From Antilocapra americana (taxonomy: Eukaryota > Chordata > Mammalia > Artiodactyla > Antilocapridae): 64,000 nt of DNA. Positions 11,425 to 22,519 of this stretch are shown in pieces. Within the stretch, counting starts at the first letter, position 1, and every line of letters starts with the position of its first letter. The stretch is from the NCBI GenBank assembly GCA_007570785.1, contig ML664174.1:5266828-5330827 (forward strand), written 5' to 3'. The notes beneath the pieces were generated by a model, which did not search any database, had not been told where the DNA came from, and worked only from the letters and a program-made list of their open reading frames with translations. The position numbers and the translations under genes were made by a program.

Positions 11425-11492
11425 GATCTGAACTGAAGTCATCCACTAGAATGATCTCCTGGATCAGGCTGGCAGGAGTTCGGTTCAGGACG
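11425..11492 (-). CDS. GALNT16: GALNT16 coding exon: IIL-DD segment
   Basis: 68 bp, completing Ser86 and encoding VLNRTPASLIQEIILVDDFS and on to Asp108, plus one base of Pro109. The EIILVDDFS stretch is the second nucleotide-binding strand of the GT-A core, conserved across polypeptide GalNAc transferases. The acceptor reads TACTTCAG|C and the donor GAT-C|GTAAGT is strong. Confidence 0.5.
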
Positions 11493-12454
11493 CTGAAGTA
11501 GTGACCAAGACAGATGAGCCCAGATTTAGGGGCCACCTTCTACTTCCTTCTTCTTAACCATCGGCTCCCTTACCCCCCACCTCGGGGGCCAGCACACGGC
11601 CATGGGCAGCTGCTAGCAAACCCTTCTTGCCCTGGTCAGTGACTGAGGGGCAGGATGTTCCTCAGGCTCCTCCAAGCACCTGCTGACCCTGCTGCCTGGA
11701 CCCTCGGGCACTTGAGACTCACCCCAGGTGGTGGGTGGGGACTGTCCTAGTTTAGTTGAGGCAGGACCCATAGCTGCTCTGGCTGTCTGGGCTTAACAGG
11801 CAACAAGGCCAAGGGGCAACCCCTGCTGGCCCGGATGTTGCCTGCTTGGAAAGCTGGCAAGGCTCCTTCTGACCTGATGGGTCAGGATGGGTGTTCTCAG
11901 AAAGCACCCCACCCCATCTCTTTCCCTCCCAACATCCCTGCTCTTCCTTCACTCCCCATGAAGAAAGTCCAAGCTTCTTTAATCCTTGGAATACCACTGG
12001 GTACTCCATTCTGAATCCTGTTCTTATCTACGTTCGTTAAAGAAACAAGGTGAATAAGAAGTCAAACTTGACCACAGGGCCAACCTTAGGAGGACAGAAG
12101 GGGCATCTCTCTCTGAACTGCTTTCAGGTGCCCACTGGGCTGGCACCCATCCGCCTGAGGCCTCACTTCCATCCTTGCCTCCATCGGCTCCTGGCCCCTG
12201 TGTTTCTGCCCGTGTCCTGGGGACCTGACCTTGTGTTTGTGCATCTCACTAATAGTTGGACTTCTTGGGTCCCGACCCTGATTCACTAATCCCAGCTTCT
12301 CAGAAGGGCAGAACCACCCCCTCCAAGCGCCCACTGGCCTTCATGCTATCTGGCCACAATGCCCAGTCTCAGTGCCCTCCCTTGCCAGGGCCCAGCAGAT
12401 CCCCGAGGCCTGGGGACGCAGCACCACTGAGATGAGGGATGAGGCGGGGCTTAC
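11493..12454 (-). other. GALNT16: GALNT16 intron between the TFHNE and VDDFS exons
   Basis: 962 bp, single-copy and GC-rich, with no repeat or exon that I recognise. Confidence 0.5.
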
Positions 12455-12553
12455 CTCTTTACTGTGCGCAGGAGTGTAGAGCGGGCTTCGTTGTGGAAGG
12501 TGATGATGACGCTGGTGGCCGGCAGGTCTGAGGAGTAGGACACGGATGGACAA
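12455..12553 (-). CDS. GALNT16: GALNT16 coding exon: first strand of the GT-A fold
   Basis: 99 bp, from TTCTCAG|T to AAG-AG|GTAAG. It completes Ser53 and encodes residues 54-85 (CPSVSYSSDLPATSVIITFH onward, ending TLLRTVK). The LPATSVIITFHNEARSTLLR block is the family signature for the opening beta strand that contacts UDP-GalNAc. The acceptor has a good pyrimidine tract and the donor is near consensus. Phase is 2 at both ends. Confidence 0.5.
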
Positions 12554-13284
12554 CTGAGAAGAGAGCACAGAGGGCAGCTGTGGGACATCCTGGGGACATC
12601 CAGGCTTGAGGCTTCTCTCTGTCCAATCTGCTGTCCCTGAGGCAGGGCACAGGCCCTGTCCCCCCCAAACCTACGCCCACTCCACTCAGGCTGCCCAGCC
12701 TGGAGCCTCCGGAGGGAAATCACAGGCTAGGGGAACTTCCCAGGTCCAGGGGCTCCTCACCCACGTCCTAGAATCACTCGGAGCCCCACGGTCACTGAAG
12801 TGCTAAGGGAGGCTCTGACGGGTGTAGGCACACAGGCAGAACCAACCTGGACCAACCGACAGAACTCTCTGCCCGATGCAGCAGCCAAGACAGAAAAAAT
12901 GGCAGAGGGGAGAAGAGGGAAAATGGTCTTTCTTTGGTTTCTGTAGCTTCCTCCTTCTCGTCGCCTGTCTCCTGACATCCGGTGGGATCTAGGGAGGAAC
13001 TGCCCCCATCCTGCCCTCCTATGAATCGCTCCCTCTCGCTGCCAATGTGAACAGCCAGGCTGGCGACAGCAGGTAGGGTGCCCTCGCTCTTCCCATGGGC
13101 CCTGGGGCACCTGGGGGGAAAACTGAAGTCTCTGAGGAGACACCAAAGGCACTCCCTCCCCCAGCAGCTCTGAGCCCCCTGCCTTCTCCAGACATCACAT
13201 TTTGGGCCCCCTGGCTCCCCTGTCCTCTGGAAAGGGAATTAAAACGATCCATCCCAGCCAGCCTTCAACGCTGTCATTTCTGAG

Positions 13285-13480
13285 AATGCTTCTGTAAATG
13301 CATTTACTCATGCTCCTGGGGCCGGCGGGAAGGCAGCCACAGAGCTGGTTTTCATAGCAATCTTCTTTATTACAATTGCTCCCTGACTATTCCAGCCGCG
13401 ACCATTTTTTCATTACGGCATTCATTCCACTGACAGCGGCTTACAGCCGAATTCCCAGGCCCATTTCCTGTCCAGCAGAG
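13285..13480. promoter_or_regulatory. Candidate conserved non-coding element
   Basis: Non-repetitive block with scattered CpGs (GGCCGGCGGG, CAGCCGCGACC, ATTACGGCATT, ACAGCGGC) mixed with AT-rich homeodomain-type words (TTACAATTG, CATTCATTCC). That texture is what I expect of a conserved enhancer. No conservation data were available, so this is inference. Confidence 0.5.
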
Positions 13481-14248
13481 CAGACAGGGTCAGACAGGCA
13501 GGAGTTCCGCTAGCCCGGGACCCCCACAGGAGAAATCGTGAGAGGCCTGAAAATAATTCTCCTTGAGAGGGGGTGTGGGCGAGGAGGAGGGGTGGAGAAG
13601 TTCACCTCTGCCCGGGAAGCCAGGCCTTCCAAGCGTGTCTCCTCCCAGAGGCTTGTGGATTTGGGGACTGGAGGGGGCTAGGTCTGCTGAGATGGGGAGC
13701 CCTGGAAGAAAAGGTAAACCCCTTGCACTGACCGCTAGGGCCCCACTTCTGTATCTCTGAATCCTAAGTGTCCAGGAAGGAGGGAATGTGGACAGTGATG
13801 CCCATTCTCTACCTGAGGGTGGCCAACCTGCCCACACTCCATCTGGATAGTGGAGTTGACCTTTTCCCACCTGCCCCCTTCAACCCTCTCCACCACGCAT
13901 TTCTCTGGGATTTGTATCTGTGTTGATAGGAATGTACGGCTCTCAGGGACCAGGAGCCTCTGAAAAGATTTGTCTCACGTTTGTGCTTTGACTTTGGGGC
14001 TGGTGGGGTCTTCTCTGCAATGCTAGCAGGTCTGTCTCACATAGTTTAGGTATCTTTGGAAGACCTCCCTCAAGAGGGCTCCCTGGATTGAGGGCTGCAC
14101 CAGGACCTGGCCTGACAGTCTGGGGTCCATCAGGAGCTGTGGCCTGGAAAGGGAAGAGCGTGGCTCACCCCACACCCCAGGCTCCACCAGGCGAGGCCCT
14201 GCCCACCACTCCCAACACCTTCTTTGCTGCTCCTACAGACATGCGTGT

Positions 14249-14270
14249 ACAAACACACACACACATACGC
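14249..14270 (+). repeat. Short (CA)n tract
   Basis: About nine near-perfect CA units. Confidence 0.5.
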
Positions 14271-15080
14271 ATGCACCCCCTGATCCATCTCAGGCTTCTG
14301 AGGAGGCTGGGCAGAAGCAATGGGGCAAGAGGAGAGGCCTTCCTCACCAACCACCACTGGCCTGGATTTGAAGAGTCTTATTTTAAAATGTGTGTAGCCC
14401 CAAGAGGAATTCCGCTTTTAAGTTTCCTGGTGAACACCTGAGAAAGTTTAGAGTGAGGGAGGATGTGGGGAAGGGCAGGGGGGATACAGGCCAATCTCCC
14501 AGTGCCCAGATTTGGGTCAGCAGAGCCTCCAGGCCCTGCGGTCCTGGTCTAGGGCCTCTCCCACCTAGCACGCCAGGAGAACAAAGAGCAAGACCGGGAA
14601 GCATTTCTGGGAGTTGCTGAGGAAGGGTGGGAGGCAGTGGGGGAGGCAGAGAGGAAGGAAAGCAATGCCAGTGGGGGCGGTGCACAGACCTCTACTGTTT
14701 GCACAGGGCAGGCAGGGCTGGTGACCCCGCGGGCACCACCAGCCAGGCACCAGAAACCCCAGGCTTACCCACCCCCTGCGGAAAAACATCCCCCTGGTCT
14801 CCTGGCTGGTCACTCTCGCCTGGACTCCGGACTGAGGTACTGAGGGGCCTCTGTGGCCTGGCCTGGAGGTTTCCTTGGGCCTCTCAGACCCTCAGGAGGT
14901 CAATGAAACTAAGAGGAGCCGGGAAAACAACAGATAGGAAGGGTTTACATATCTCAATAGCCAGACTGAGTCGGAGGAAATTTTCCTCATGTCTTAAACC
15001 CACGTGACTGAAAGAAAAGCCAGCTGGGGTCGGCCCTTCCCTCCATCTTTCTTTCTCCATCAGCACAACAGAGGTCACAC

Positions 15081-15238
15081 CTGTAATGGCGGGTGTCCCG
15101 GATGGGCCGGTCAGGGCTCAGCTTGTCGCTCTCCAGCTGGTTGAAGGCGTGCTGCCTGTAGGGGTCCTCTCCAGGCTTCAGCTGCTTGGCTGCCAGGTAC
15201 GCCTTCTCATCAAAGCCTCTGGAGGGCGTTCCTGTCAC
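15081..15238 (-). CDS. GALNT16: GALNT16 coding exon: end of stem region, start of catalytic domain
   Basis: 158 bp encoding fragment residues 1-52 plus two bases of Ser53. It begins at a phase-0 boundary after TCTCAG with Val-Thr-Gly-Thr-Pro-Ser and ends His-Tyr-AG, followed by the donor GTGTGA, which is weaker than the usual GTRAGT. The exon carries the basic and polar stem segment (YLAAKQLKPGEDPYRQHAFN) and the DTRH segment typical of the family just before the catalytic core. In-frame sequence upstream of the acceptor is intron. It is the most 5' exon in the window, so the start codon is not here. Confidence 0.5.
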
Positions 15239-15354
15239 CTGAGACAAAGGTCAGCATCAGAAGGGCCACAGGCAAGAGGACAAAGGAGCCACTGTGTGGT
15301 GAGTTCTTATGACAAGGCGGGAGCCAAGCAGCACCTCATTTGTACCTGAGCAGG

Positions 15355-15420
15355 AGATTATTATTTTCCCCCATTGTACAGATGAGGAAACTGAGGCTCG
15401 AGACAGTACCCCCACATGTA
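15355..15420 (+). mobile_element. MIR core fragment
   Basis: Contains CATTGTACAGATGAGGAAAC followed by TGAGGCTC, the MIR core. Confidence 0.5.
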
Positions 15421-15500
15421 GGGGCAGGGAGTATATGGGAACTCTCTGTACTTTCCACTCAATTTTGTGTACCTAAAACTGCTCTTAAAAAGTAAAGCCT

Positions 15501-15720
15501 GGGGCTTCCCTGGTGGTCCAGTGGTTAAGAGTCCGCCTTGCGATGCAGGGGGTACAGGTTCGTTCCCTGGCTGGGGAAGATCCCACATGATGTGGGAGAT
15601 CACGTCTAAGCCCACGTGCGGCAATGGCTGAAGCCCACTAGTCCTCAGCCGGGCTCCAAGACCAGAGAAAGCTCCGCACGGCTAAAAATAAACAAAACAA
15701 ATAAATAAATATTAAAAAAA
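15501..15720 (+). mobile_element. CHR-type (tRNA-Glu) SINE with target duplication
   Basis: GGGCTTCCCTGGTGGTCCAG head with A-box and GGTTCGTTCC B-box relics, poly(A)-like tail. Near-identical flanks AAAAGTAAAGCCT (15488-15500) and AAAAGTAAACCT (15721-15732) mark the insertion. Confidence 0.5.
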
Positions 15721-15735
15721 AAAAGTAAACCTATT

Positions 15736-16051
15736 GGACTTCCCCGGTGGTCCAGTAGTTAAGAGTTTGCCTGCCAGTGCAGGGGACACAGACTTGATCC
15801 CCGGTCCAGGAGGATCCCGCATGCTGTGCATCAACTAAGCCCATGCACCACAAATGCTGAGTCCATGTGCTGCAGCTTCCACAGCTTGGGCGCCCAGAGC
15901 CCAGGCTAGCAACAAGAGAAGCCACTAAAATGAGAAGCCCTAGCACTGCAAGGAAGCGTAGCCCGCACTTGCCACAATTAGAGAAAGCCCATGTCCAGCA
16001 ATGAAGACCCAGTGAAACCAAAACTAATAAATAAATCAATATTAAAAAATA
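15736..16051 (+). mobile_element. CHR-type (tRNA-Glu) SINE, second serial insertion
   Basis: Full-length-looking copy with the internal CACCACAAATGCTGAG and TAGAGAAAGCCCATG blocks. It sits just 3' of the previous SINE, and its imperfect flanks AGTAAACCTATT and GAAAAGCCTATT reuse the same A-rich target. Confidence 0.5.
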
Positions 16052-17455
16052 GAAAAGCCTATTAATAAAAAAGCTCAAGGTCAGAACTAGTAAGTCCCAG
16101 GTTTCTGAAGTCAAACAGGTTGTTTGGACTTGGAAGCCCACACTCTTGACCAATGCTCTTTGCTGGATGTGGAGATGGTGACATTTTGGAGGGCACCAGA
16201 TCCCCCAAGATAAGCGAGGAGGTCACTAAACAATCATCAGATGGAGAGTCTCCTAGGTACGAACTTGGGTCTGACACTGGGGCTAGGCATGTAGGAGGTG
16301 CCTGATCAGTGAAACACCCAGGACTTTGACAAGGTTCTGCCCAGGGGACCACCTGTGAGGACAGGTGGGCCCTCTCAGGCTGATACGAGAGCTGCTAGGA
16401 CGCCAAAGCACCGACAGTGAAGCATCTTCTCTGGGACTCGTGCTTGCTGCTGAAATGGCCCACGTCAGACCTCCGGGGCCCCTGGAGCTAAGTGCTGGGA
16501 AGTGATGGATGGCGGTTGCCGGGGCCCAGCCCCCTCCTCTTAGCCACACCCTGCTCTGTGCTCCCAAAGTACCCCCATAAAAGACACTGGGGAAGGACAC
16601 ATCTGAGATGAATGGATAGGTAGATGGATCCTGACATCTCATTATTTGAGCCACACTGCTGGCCGGATGGTCCCCAGAGTGCCCGGAAATATCATTGACT
16701 GTGAGTACATCTCGACTCCACCCCTTCCACCTGACCAGCAGCCCAGGCGGGAGCTGTGGGCCTGCAAGTGCAGCAGGAAGGTGAATGAGAGTTGTCCAGG
16801 GATAGAACCCCTGCATGAGAATCCCACCACAGGCCTAGTCTCTAGAGGGATGGTCCTTGGAAGGCAGCTTGACCTGCGGAGAGGAGACCAATGTGTTGGT
16901 GATGCTGGGGGACATCCACCAGCAGCCCAGGGCCTCCACATTCCCCTGAGAACCTAGAGCTCCAGGGAGTGCCTGCCTCTTTTAGGGCTGCCTCTCTGTA
17001 GTGTTCCCACCTCCTAGGAGCCAGTCCTGAGCTCCCTGAGGTCAGAACAGTGAGGGAGACTTCCTGGGGTCCACTGGGCCCAGCCTCGTGCCACACACAT
17101 GCCTCAGATGGTGACAATCGCTGTAGCAGCCGCCCGGTGATGTTCTGATTTGGTGCCGTGCCAGGGGCTGGGCAGATGGGGTGGGGTCCTCATGGACTCA
17201 AAATCCATTTCAGGAAACATAAGGAGGGAAGGAAGGAGGAAGAGGGAAGGAGGGGGCGGGGAGAAGGTTCTGGCTTGAACCTTGAATTGGAGAAGGACCC
17301 AAGCTGTCAACTGTGAGAGTGAGAATGTGGGTTCTTTTGTGTCCTTCCCACCGGGGGAAAGAACACAGTGCTAACTCTGCCCCCCACTTCCACTCAGCCT
17401 GGGGCCAGGGAAATGGAAATCAGCCTCCCGTTGATGGTGGAGGAGCTAAAATGAG

Positions 17456-17474
17456 AAAAAAAAAAAAAAAAAAG
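17456..17474. repeat. (A)19 homopolymer
   Basis: Uninterrupted A tract. Confidence 0.5.
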
Positions 17475-19079
17475 CAGAAGCTCCCATAGGGAGAATATGT
17501 TACTGAATTATCCTGCAAGTCAACTGAAAGAAATAACCATGCCATGCTTATTTATTTAGGACTTACGGCCACTCTGTGGGCTCAGGAAACCCCAAGCCCT
17601 CATCCCACACTCACCCATCACCCAAAAGATATTGATCAAAAACCACCCATCCGCCGGGCACTGGGACACACTTCTGGAAGTTCCAAAGATCACCCAATCA
17701 TTCATTCATTTTATGGATGCTTGAATCCACGCACTCCTTCATCCATCCACCCATTTATTCAGAAAAGCTCCCCTGAGCACCTGCTATGTGCCAGAAAGAA
17801 GAAGGATTGCTTCTGACAGAGTCCTCTGCTGCCTTCCTCGCCTCATTCAAAGCTTCCTTGGGGCCTCAGAGAACGTTGTGGAAGAGCATCTCTAGGGAAG
17901 TTCCTCTTGGGGCCTCAAAACTGAGCTAGATATCCTCAAAGATGCATCTACTGCTCCGTTCCTCAGACCATCACCTCTGATGGCCCAATCCTCCTCCGAG
18001 GTTAGACCCTTCACCCATGACACACCTTTGTGAAGAAGGGCGCCAAGGAAACACAAGCCTGCTTCCTCCAGAGGTCTCAGTTCTGCTTTCCCATTGACCC
18101 AGCATCCAGGGGGTCTGGAGCTGAAACATCAGTGGCTCTGAGTCAGCTGAATGGGGGGAGACTGAGGAAGGGTAAGATGGGAACTCTCCATCCAGCCTCT
18201 CCCTGGCCTCAGCCCAGTTACCCGGAGCTCTTCTACTGGGTATCTAACCAGTCCACACACCCACCTCAAGGCTCATTTCCCTCCAGCTCTTGAACTCTCC
18301 TCCCCTCTAGCCCTGGCCTTTGATCCTGAGACTTCCAGGCCATGACCACCTCTAACTCCATGCCTCAAAATGAATTCATCAGTTCCCTGGAGCAGCTGCT
18401 TCTCCTGTGCTGTCTAAGGTGGACATGGGCAGTTACACCCTCTGGGTCCTCCAGGTGATAAGTCCAGGGGTCACCCCTGGTGTCCTCCCGCCCCCAGGCT
18501 CCACAGTCTGATGCAGACTCCAGCCCTGGGTCCCACAGGCAGTGGCTGATGCACATCCCACTAGTGTTAAAGCAACAGGTTACTCACTGAGAGTCTAGTT
18601 TGTGTTAACACTGTGCAAGAAGCTGGGAGGATGGAAATCAAAAGGACAGCTCCCAGAAGAAAAATCTAGGGATCTAGATCACCCGTCTCTCCTCTCCCAT
18701 CCCACACAGGGCATAGCCATGCAGGATCATGAAGCCTCCACCCTCAAACTTAGATCACAGATGGCTGGAGAACTGGCCATGAGACCTTACCCACCCAATC
18801 TCGGCTGGGGCAGGAGTCCCACGATGGTGCAGGCACCAAGCCCTGGTGAGAAGTGCGCTATGGTCTCCTGTTCTCTCAGCCACACTGCCCACAAAACACA
18901 GTGGTGAGGGGTAGAGCATCCTTTGGCTCGAGGCTGCAGGACCATAAGGAGCTATATCTCGATCAGCCTCAGGGTTGTGAGATGCTGGATTCAGATCCAG
19001 CTGGAGCCACTGGATGGGATTGGCACTGCTGCCCTTTCTGGATGAGGGCACAGGGGCTGTCTGTGGAATTCTTATACCG

Positions 19080-19230
19080 CATGGCACTGACATCTTGCTT
19101 TATGTCTCTTTCTTTTCCACTAGGTTGTGAGCTCCTAGCCCCTGGCACATAGTAGGTATTAAGCAGAGGTTTACTGAATAAAAGGATGAATGAGTGAGTG
19201 AGTAAATGAATGAATGAGTGAATGGATACC
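19080..19230 (+). mobile_element. L2/MIR-like relic with GAAT/GAGT tail repeat
   Basis: GAGCTCCTAGCCCCTGGCAC, then CATAGTAGGTATTAA, followed by a degenerate 4-bp tandem array (GAGT/GAAT, about 19186-19226). Confidence 0.5.
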
Positions 19231-19267
19231 TAGATAGTGTCCCTGCTCTCACCTTACTTAAAATCAT

Positions 19268-19290
19268 CTGGTGAATCGATGATTCACCAG
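19268..19290. repeat. Perfect 10-bp inverted repeat (hairpin)
   Basis: CTGGTGAATC and its exact reverse complement GATTCACCAG are separated by three bases. The loop junction contains ATCGAT. Confidence 0.5.
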
Positions 19291-19559
19291 TGAGTCGATG
19301 GGATCCTCTGACATAGCACATGGCCTCCAGCGGCTTTCACCCTCCCTGAGTACGAGCCCCAGAGCTCACAGTGGCCCAGGAGACTCTGTGAGCCAATGCC
19401 CTATCCCCTTGTTGGCTTCAGCTTTTACTGTTGCCCCTCTTTGGCTCTGCTCCAGTCACACTGGCCTCCTGACATTCCCTGAGTCTGCCAGTACCCTTCC
19501 CCTCCATCCCTTTGTTCATTCTGCTTCTTTCCAGAAGGCTCTTCTCCCAGATGTCTGCA

Positions 19560-19830
19560 TAGCTTGCACCTTCACCCCTTGCAGAGCTCTGCTCAAACCT
19601 CACCTACTTGGTGAGCCTTCCCCAACCACCACCAGTAAAACCCCAGCCCCACACTTGCCTTCCATCCCTCCACCTTCTGTTTCTCCTCATAGTGCTTAGC
19701 ACCATTGGATGCTCTATGTGTATTTTGCTTATCAGTGTTATATTGTTGACTGCTTCTTCCCACAACAATAAAACCTTCACCAGAGCAGGGATTGTCTGTT
19801 TCACTTAATGCTGGGTCCTAAAGCCCAGAA
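19560..19830 (+). mobile_element. L2-like relic
   Basis: GCTCAAACCTCACCTACTTG, CACCAGAGCAGGGATTGTCT and TAAAGCCCAGAACAGTACCC are L2 3'-end wording. Confidence 0.5.
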
Positions 19831-20193
19831 CAGTACCCAATGGGACTCGAAGAAAATGGCTAATGAGTATGTGAGTGATGGAGTGATGAGCTGTCATGAC
19901 CGCAAGCATCTCCTGCCCCCACACGACAGTCCCCACACTCAGCTAACACAACACTTGGAACTGAAATGGACCAAGATGGTGACAGGGTAGTTTGTGCCCA
20001 TTTTAGGGATCTCCTCACTCACATGCTTCTGGCAGCGCTGCTAATCATTTCCCTCCCACCTGATCCATACCTCAGTCACCACCATGGGGTGGGCACAAGA
20101 CCCAGGCTAAGCTGACCTTGTCACTGCCCTCCCAGACACAGAGGACTGGTACAGAACAGTCATTTGACTTAATCTGGGCCGATCAGAATTAAT

Positions 20194-20590
20194 GCTGAGT
20201 GCTGAAGAATTGATGCTTTTGAACTGTGGTACTAGAGAAAACTCTTGAGAGTTCCTTGGGCTGCAAGAAGATCAAACCAGTCAATTCTAAAGGAAATCAA
20301 CCCTGAATACTCACTCATTGAAAGGACTGATGTTGAAGCTTAAACTATAATACTTTGGCCACATGATGCGAAAAGCCAACTTATTGGAAAAGACTCTGAT
20401 GCTGGGAAAGATTGAAGGCAGGAGGAGAGAGGGGCGGCAGAGGATGAGATGGTTGGATGGCATCACTGACCTGATGGACTTGAGTTTGAGCAAACTCCAG
20501 AAGATAATGAAGGACAGGGAAGACTAGTGTACTGAGACCCATGGGGCTACAAAGATTTGGACATGACTTAGCAACTAAACAACAACAACA
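20194..20590 (+). mobile_element. BovB LINE 3' end
   Basis: Plus-strand 3' end of ORF2 and tail: GAAGAATTGATGCTTTTGAA through GTATCACTGACCTGATGGAC-like wording, ending at ACTAAACAACAACAACA. Interrupted by stops. Confidence 0.5.
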
Positions 20591-22273
20591 ATCAGAATCT
20601 ATCCTGAGACTTTTCTATACAATGAACTCTTTTCGTTAGCACTGCTAAGCCTGGGAGGTGGGAATCTTCCTGCCAACAGAAATCTTATCTGGAGAATGAA
20701 ACCAAGAACAATCAATCAGACCCAAGACATGGAAAGAAAAAGCTCCAATATTCTTTGGGGTCCCTGAAGCCAATTATTTCTGATCCAAATTCAGTTGTGT
20801 TTTTTTTTTTTTTTATCTTTTTATTTTTTGTCTACCTACCTGCTTACCTACATTTTTTTTTTTTTTTGAACTAGTTTGAGTTGGCTATTTGCTCATAAAC
20901 AAACTTTCAGAAATGTCAGTCCTTCGGTCCTTTCAGTGAAAAGAAAACCACTCTCCAAAAGTAAGAAACAAAAGTCAAAAACAAAACCAACAAATCAGCC
21001 ACCAGTGGCAATGACACAGTTTGGGTGAAAGCCATCCATTTCAAGATTTTCAAGCTAGTCTCTGCAATCTGGCCCAGGGACTTGAGCCCAGAGCTGGGTG
21101 AGGCATTAGTAGCCTTGTGGAGGAGGCAGGCCTGTGGTCTGACTTCAGGAAGGGTGGGGGTTGGGGGGAGTTCCCATCTGGACCATGACTTAAGAGTCCC
21201 TTGAGCTGCCACCGTAAGAAACAAGTGTTGAGGAGATTAGTGAGTAACAGCCTGATGAGCCTCCCACAGCCCTCCAGCCTCCTGCTGAGAGTTCTCGGTG
21301 ATGTTTAAGGGACAGCCCCCCCTCTAGTCTGTGTTTTCAGGAAGTAGCAAATCCAGCACGTCCATGTCCGATAAGGTCAATCATATCTTGAAATTGTTTA
21401 AACTGAAAGAACGACTCTGCTCTATAAAATGGGGAGAATTATTTCTCATTTTTGGAGACTTTTATTTTCAGTCCCTTCAATTAAACTTTGAAAACCTGCC
21501 TGACTTGCACCAGTTTAATTCTTTTTCTCCACCTAGATTTGCTTATTTCTTCTTGACTGCTAAATTCAGGAAACAAACAGCCAAGGGAAAGTTTTAAAAT
21601 AAGAAAGGAAAATATTTTCCATGTCATTTTCATCAAAAACAGTTCAACCCAAATCTCCAAGCCTTGTAAATTTTCTTTTAAAACATACACGTATCCCTAA
21701 ATTTTAGATTTAAACAACTCTAACTCCTTTTGAATAACTGCTGCCCAATTTCCTTTTATGACCAGTAAAACAGGTACCTGCTGGGTTTGCCTTTCACTAA
21801 ATTCACTGGCACTGCAAATAAAAAGACTCTGGTCCTTTTTAATGGATGACTCCTGACTTTTTTTTTCCCTGAGGCTGCTTTAAACCCCCAACACCTGGTG
21901 AACAAAATATAATTTCCAACCACTCCCGATTGCCCTGGGAACAAAAATCTCATCTGATGCTATGTCTCACATTAAAAGACTGCCATTCATTAGGAGAGCT
22001 GGGAAACAGTGCATGAGTCACCATCTCTGAGAACACAGTCTCAGGTTCCACCTCTCCCAAATGAAAAGGCGGGTCCCCTGAGTGTCTCCGCATGCTGCTG
22101 GGTTCTGGGGAAGCAGCCAACTCCGCTTGGACTGCCAGTGCTCCTGCTCAACCAGACAGGATGCCGAGGGCGGCACCAGACTGGCAATCTCAGTTTGGGC
22201 GCAGGGGAAATTTGCCTAGGTTACTGAGGGCCTGCCCCAGACGTGTCCCCATCTTCCCTTTCAAATTGCATGT
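20591..22273. other. Single-copy intron with T runs
   Basis: Holds two T homopolymers (20800-20814, 20853-20867) and an AT-rich unique block at 21330-21960. I recognise no transposon or exon. Confidence 0.5.
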
Positions 22274-22484
22274 ATACTAAGTCGTTCCGACTCTGTGTGA
22301 CCCTGCGGACTGTAGCCCGCTAGGCTCCTCTGTCCATGGGATTCTCCAGGCAGGCAAGAATACTGGAGTGGGTTGCCATTTCCTTATCCAGGGGATCTTC
22401 CTGACCAAGGGATCGACCCTGTGTCTCTTATGTCTCTTGCATTTGCAGGCGCATTCTTTACCACTAGGGCTACCTAGGATGTCC
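22274..22484 (-). mobile_element. Bov-tA SINE
   Basis: Reverse copy: TAAGTCGTTCCGACTCTGTG to the degraded head GGCTACCTAGGATGTCC. Confidence 0.5.
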
Positions 22485-22519
22485 TTTTCAAAAGTAGTTA
22501 TTAGTTATAAGGTTACCAG

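Larger units (their letters stand above)
12554..15080 (-). other. GALNT16: GALNT16 intron between the stem exon and the TFHNE exon
   Basis: 2527 bp, GC-rich and free of young SINEs. It contains a non-repetitive CpG-bearing block (13285-13480, listed separately) and a short CA repeat near 14250. No exon seen in the remainder. Confidence 0.5.
4828..15238 (-). other. GALNT16: GALNT16 gene, partial: eight internal coding exons and their introns
   Basis: The gene encodes a Golgi type II membrane enzyme that starts mucin-type O-glycosylation by moving GalNAc from UDP-GalNAc to serine or threonine of a target protein (knowledge of the GT27 family). The joined exons give 263 codons plus one base without a stop. 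They match the GALNT16 paralog as I remember it rather than GALNT2: for example the run KQLKPGEDPYRQHAFNQLES and the [19 protein letters not shown] segment. Visible landmarks are TSVIITFHNE at fragment residues 66-75, DSH at 152-154 (metal site) and WGGENF at 258-263. All seven introns are GT-AG with compatible phases. The membrane anchor lies upstream and the metal-binding His of the later catalytic segment and the ricin-B lectin domain lie downstream, all outside the window. The paralog assignment comes from recall, not a search. Confidence 0.5.
16064..20190. other. Mostly single-copy intron sequence
   Basis: GC-moderate intronic DNA with L2- and MIR-like relics near 17700-17800 and in 19080-19830. 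No young SINE, BovB or exon. Reading frames at 16283-16816 and 16646-16957 look non-coding. Confidence 0.5.

Noticed and set aside
15501..16051. tRNA-like A and B boxes
   Set aside because: They belong to tRNA-Glu-derived SINEs; no cloverleaf tRNA gene is supported here or in the other CHR or Bov-tA copies.
16283..16816. 177-codon minus-strand frame, with an overlapping frame at 16646-16957 on the other strand
   Set aside because: Both strands are open by chance in GC-rich intron; no family recognised and no splice-compatible relation to GALNT16.
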